A stretch of 25,966 bases of DNA from Oscillospiraceae bacterium (GTDB taxonomy: Bacteria > Bacillota > Clostridia > Oscillospirales > Ruminococcaceae): contig JAGBFZ010000115.1 of assembly GCA_018110855.1 (NCBI GenBank), positions 1-25,966 of the forward strand, given 5' to 3'. Positions within the stretch are counted from its first letter, which is position 1, and every line of letters starts with the position of its first letter. Below are positions 23,989 to 25,966 of the stretch, piece by piece. The position numbers were made by a program, and so were the translations under genes. The notes beneath the pieces are model-generated. The model worked only from the letters and a program-made list of their open reading frames with translations. It had not been told where the DNA came from and made no database searches.

Positions 23989-25191
23989 ATGGGTAAGGCT
24001 CTGATAATCGGCTGCGGAGGAGTAGCAAGCGTAGTCATTCATAAGTGCTGTCAGAATTCCGAGGTGTTTGAGGAAATAATGATAGCCTCCCGCACAAAAT
24101 CCAAGTGTGACGCGCTCAAGGAAAAGCTGCAGGGACAGACAAAAACCAAAATATCCACTGCAAAGGTGGACGCTGACAAGGTAGAGGAGCTTGTGGCTCT
24201 GATGAAGGAGTTCAAGCCCGATATCTGCATAAATGTGGCTCTTCCTTATCAGGATCTCACCATAATGGATGCGTGCCTGGAGTGTAAGGTGGACTATGTG
24301 GATACCGCAAACTATGAGCCTGAGGATACTGCAAAGTTTGAATACAGCTGGCAGTGGGCGTATCGTGAGAGATTTGAAAAGGCAGGCATCACAGCACTGC
24401 TGGGAAGCGGCTTTGACCCGGGCGTAACAGGCGTTTTCTGCGCATATGCCCAGAAGCATTATTTTGACGAGATACACTACATTGATATTCTCGACTGCAA
24501 TGCGGGAGATCACGGCTATCCCTTTGCAACCAACTTCAATCCCGAGATAAATATCCGTGAGGTTTCCGCAAAGGGCTCCTACATCGAAAACGGAAAATGG
24601 GTGGAGACCGAGCCTATGGAAATAAAGAGAGTTTACAATTTTCCCGAGGTGGGCGAGAAGGATATGTATCTTCTCCATCACGAGGAGCTTGAATCTCTTG
24701 CACTGAACATCAAGGGAATAAAGCGTATCCGTTTCTTTATGACCTTCGGACAGTCCTATCTCACTCATCTCAAGTGCCTTGAAAACGTGGGAATGACATC
24801 GATCGAGCCTATCAACTACAACGGAATGGAAATTGTTCCTCTCCAGTTCTTAAAGGCTGTTCTTCCCGATCCCGCAAGCCTCGGTCCCAGAACAAAGGGC
24901 AAGACCAATATCGGCTGCATCATGCAGGGCGTCAAGGACGGAAAGCCTGTAAAATACTATGTTTATAATGTCTGCGTTCATGAGGAATGCTATGCGGAGG
25001 TTGGCTCTCAGGCAATCTCCTACACCACAGGTGTTCCCGCAATGATCGGCGCAATGATGGTAATGACAGGCAAATGGAAAAAGCCCGGCGTTTACAATAT
25101 TGAGGAATTTGATCCCGATCCCTTCATGGATGCACTTAACAAGTGGGGTCTTCCTTGGAAGGAAAACTTTGATCCCGATCTGGTTGACTGA
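23989..25191 (+). CDS. Carboxynorspermidine synthase (saccharopine dehydrogenase family)
   Basis: A 400-residue cytosolic oxidoreductase. The N-terminal Rossmann fold begins with KALIIGCGGVASVVIHKC (GxGGV-type nucleotide loop). The family blocks VDTANYEPED, GSGFDPGVTGVFCAYAQ and HGYPFATNFNPEINIREV are all present, and the length is typical. Enzymes of this group reductively condense aspartate semialdehyde with a diamine using NADPH, giving carboxynorspermidine or carboxyspermidine, the step before polyamine formation by NspC. No decarboxylase gene is adjacent here; the gene has its own promoter and terminator. GGAGG lies 8 nt before ATG. The alternative, a saccharopine dehydrogenase of lysine metabolism, is less likely given these blocks. 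Confidence 0.92.
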   Translation: MGKALIIGCGGVASVVIHKCCQNSEVFEEIMIASRTKSKCDALKEKLQGQTKTKISTAKVDADKVEELVALMKEFKPDICINVALPYQDLTIMDACLECKVDYVDTANYEPEDTAKFEYSWQWAYRERFEKAGITALLGSGFDPGVTGVFCAYAQKHYFDEIHYIDILDCNAGDHGYPFATNFNPEINIREVSAKGSYIENGKWVETEPMEIKRVYNFPEVGEKDMYLLHHEELESLALNIKGIKRIRFFMTFGQSYLTHLKCLENVGMTSIEPINYNGMEIVPLQFLKAVLPDPASLGPRTKGKTNIGCIMQGVKDGKPVKYYVYNVCVHEECYAEVGSQAISYTTGVPAMIGAMMVMTGKWKKPGVYNIEEFDPDPFMDALNKWGLPWKENFDPDLVD

Positions 25192-25212
25192 TGCAATAGC
25201 TTTACACATATC

Positions 25213-25262
25213 AAAAAGGAGAACAGTCATTTTTACTTCTGACTGTTCTCCTTTTTTGTTTT
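25213..25262. terminator. Bidirectional intrinsic terminator between convergent genes
   Basis: A perfect 17-bp stem (25213-25229 with 25240-25256, core GGAGAACAGTCA) has a 10-nt loop. On the plus strand it runs into TTTTTTGTTTTTT. On the minus strand the arm itself ends in TTTTTGA. It can serve both the carboxynorspermidine synthase gene and the converging phosphatase gene. Confidence 0.9.
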
Positions 25263-25332
25263 TTCTAAAGATAAGGCTGTTTCCCAACCATCTCACACGC
25301 TCAGAGAAATATGAGGAGATCGGCAAAAGCGT

Positions 25333-25966
25333 TTATTGACCGCTGAGAATATCATCTCCGATGCGGCAAAGCCGTTCAAAAGCATCGTCTCCGCTTTTTT
25401 TTCGTATTATCCGCTCGGCTTCGCTGAAGCGGGGAGGACGGTTTATAAGATCATGAGCATCAGACCCCAGAACCCCTGCTATTCCGCTGTCTATCATTCC
25501 AAGAAGTCTGCGGCGGCTGAAAAATCCCGCTTCTGAAATGGAATCGCAGTTCATCTGGCAGATAATACTTCCGAATGAGCATAAGCGCTCAATATCCTGA
25601 ACGGTGTTTCCGAAGCTGAGATACCGTTCGGCGTGAGCAAGAATGATCCTATGGCTGCACTTGTTGACAAATGACATGAACTGAGCGTAGAAATTATCAT
25701 AAAAGCGTTCAAAGGGCAGCTCGAGAAGAATAAAATCGGTGCCCTCTATGCATAGCCTTCCCAGATCGGGATCCTCTGCGAGAGAAGGGTAAAAAAAGAC
25801 CTCGGCTCCAAGTATCATATCGGAAAAGGAGCTGTCGGACAAAGACCTCTGAAGCATTTCAAGTGAGTACTTCCTGCGGCTCAGAAAGCTCCGGATATTT
25901 TCCTTCTGCCTGTAAAAATGCGGAGTAAGCACGACTCTGTCAACTCCCGATGCTTTGAGCAGAGCA
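25333..25966 (-). CDS. CpsB/YwqE-type PHP-family tyrosine phosphatase (5' truncated by window edge)
   Basis: The frame is open to the right edge of the window, so the N-terminus, which should hold the first metal-binding His-x-His motif, is outside. About 211 residues are visible. Metal-ligand blocks of the PHP fold can be seen: VLTPHFYR, LGAEVFF, ILAHAERY and VLGSDAHD, in the order found in CpsB/CapC/YwqE manganese-dependent protein-tyrosine phosphatases. These dephosphorylate bacterial tyrosine kinases that control capsule or exopolysaccharide synthesis, so polysaccharide genes may lie just outside. It converges on the carboxynorspermidine synthase gene and shares its terminator. A PHP-family histidinol phosphatase is a less likely alternative. 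Confidence 0.85.
   Translation of the reverse strand, partial: ALLKASGVDRVVLTPHFYRQKENIRSFLSRRKYSLEMLQRSLSDSSFSDMILGAEVFFYPSLAEDPDLGRLCIEGTDFILLELPFERFYDNFYAQFMSFVNKCSHRIILAHAERYLSFGNTVQDIERLCSFGSIICQMNCDSISEAGFFSRRRLLGMIDSGIAGVLGSDAHDLINRPPRFSEAERIIRKKSGDDAFERLCRIGDDILSGQ

Noticed and set aside
23926..24768. 280-residue minus-strand open frame
   Set aside because: Antisense shadow of the carboxynorspermidine synthase gene. It also spans that gene's leader.

Overview
The window looks like chromosomal DNA from a Gram-positive gut or rumen Clostridia, most like Ruminococcus or another Oscillospiraceae. The reasons are the AT-leaning but mixed base use, strong AGGAGG-type ribosome binding sites, hybrid kinases with C-terminal HPt domains, a REC-GGDEF-pseudocyclase protein, a GLUG-repeat surface protein and a carboxynorspermidine synthase. 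This taxonomic call is an inference from gene families. I see no rRNA, tRNA, CRISPR array, insertion sequence or phage gene.

Layout. (1) 1-5853, plus strand: the 3' part of a four-gene, tightly overlapping operon: a HEAT-repeat protein cut by the window edge, a MoxR/YehL-type AAA+ ATPase, a DUF5682/YehM-type protein and a YehP-type VWA protein. A perfect 14-bp hairpin ends it. (2) 5854-6334: an intergenic stretch with a second terminator-like hairpin and the promoter of the next operon. (3) 6335-14740, plus strand: a signalling operon of a membrane hybrid histidine kinase (HK1), a REC-GGDEF response regulator, a very large hybrid kinase with two Cache sensor domains (HK2), a possible 27-residue peptide gene and a terminator. 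(4) 14761-16824, minus strand: a fused acyl-CoA transferase followed by a YunG-like papain-fold protein, behind a near-consensus promoter. (5) 16867-23080, minus strand: an MMPL/RND exporter translationally coupled to a 1227-residue wall-exposed GLUG/coiled-coil protein. A TetR-type regulator (23183-23758, plus) is divergent from this pair. (6) 23893-25256: a single-gene unit for carboxynorspermidine synthase with a clear promoter and terminator. (7) 25333-25966, minus strand: the 3' part of a CpsB/YwqE-type PHP-family tyrosine phosphatase, cut by the right window edge.

How the parts work together (inference). The AAA+/VWA operon is a MoxR-type ternary system, in which ATPase and metal-binding VWA protein normally act together on a target. 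The kinase-cyclase-kinase operon would carry phosphate from membrane sensors through His-Asp-His to a c-di-GMP-forming output. The MMPL exporter and its coiled-coil/solenoid partner look like one envelope export machine controlled by the divergent TetR protein.

The least ordinary items are HK2 (two complete Cache sensor modules joined through a DHp remnant whose phospho-histidine is Ile), the bactofilin-like tail on the MMPL exporter, and the roughly 490-residue helical insertion inside the GLUG solenoid of its partner.
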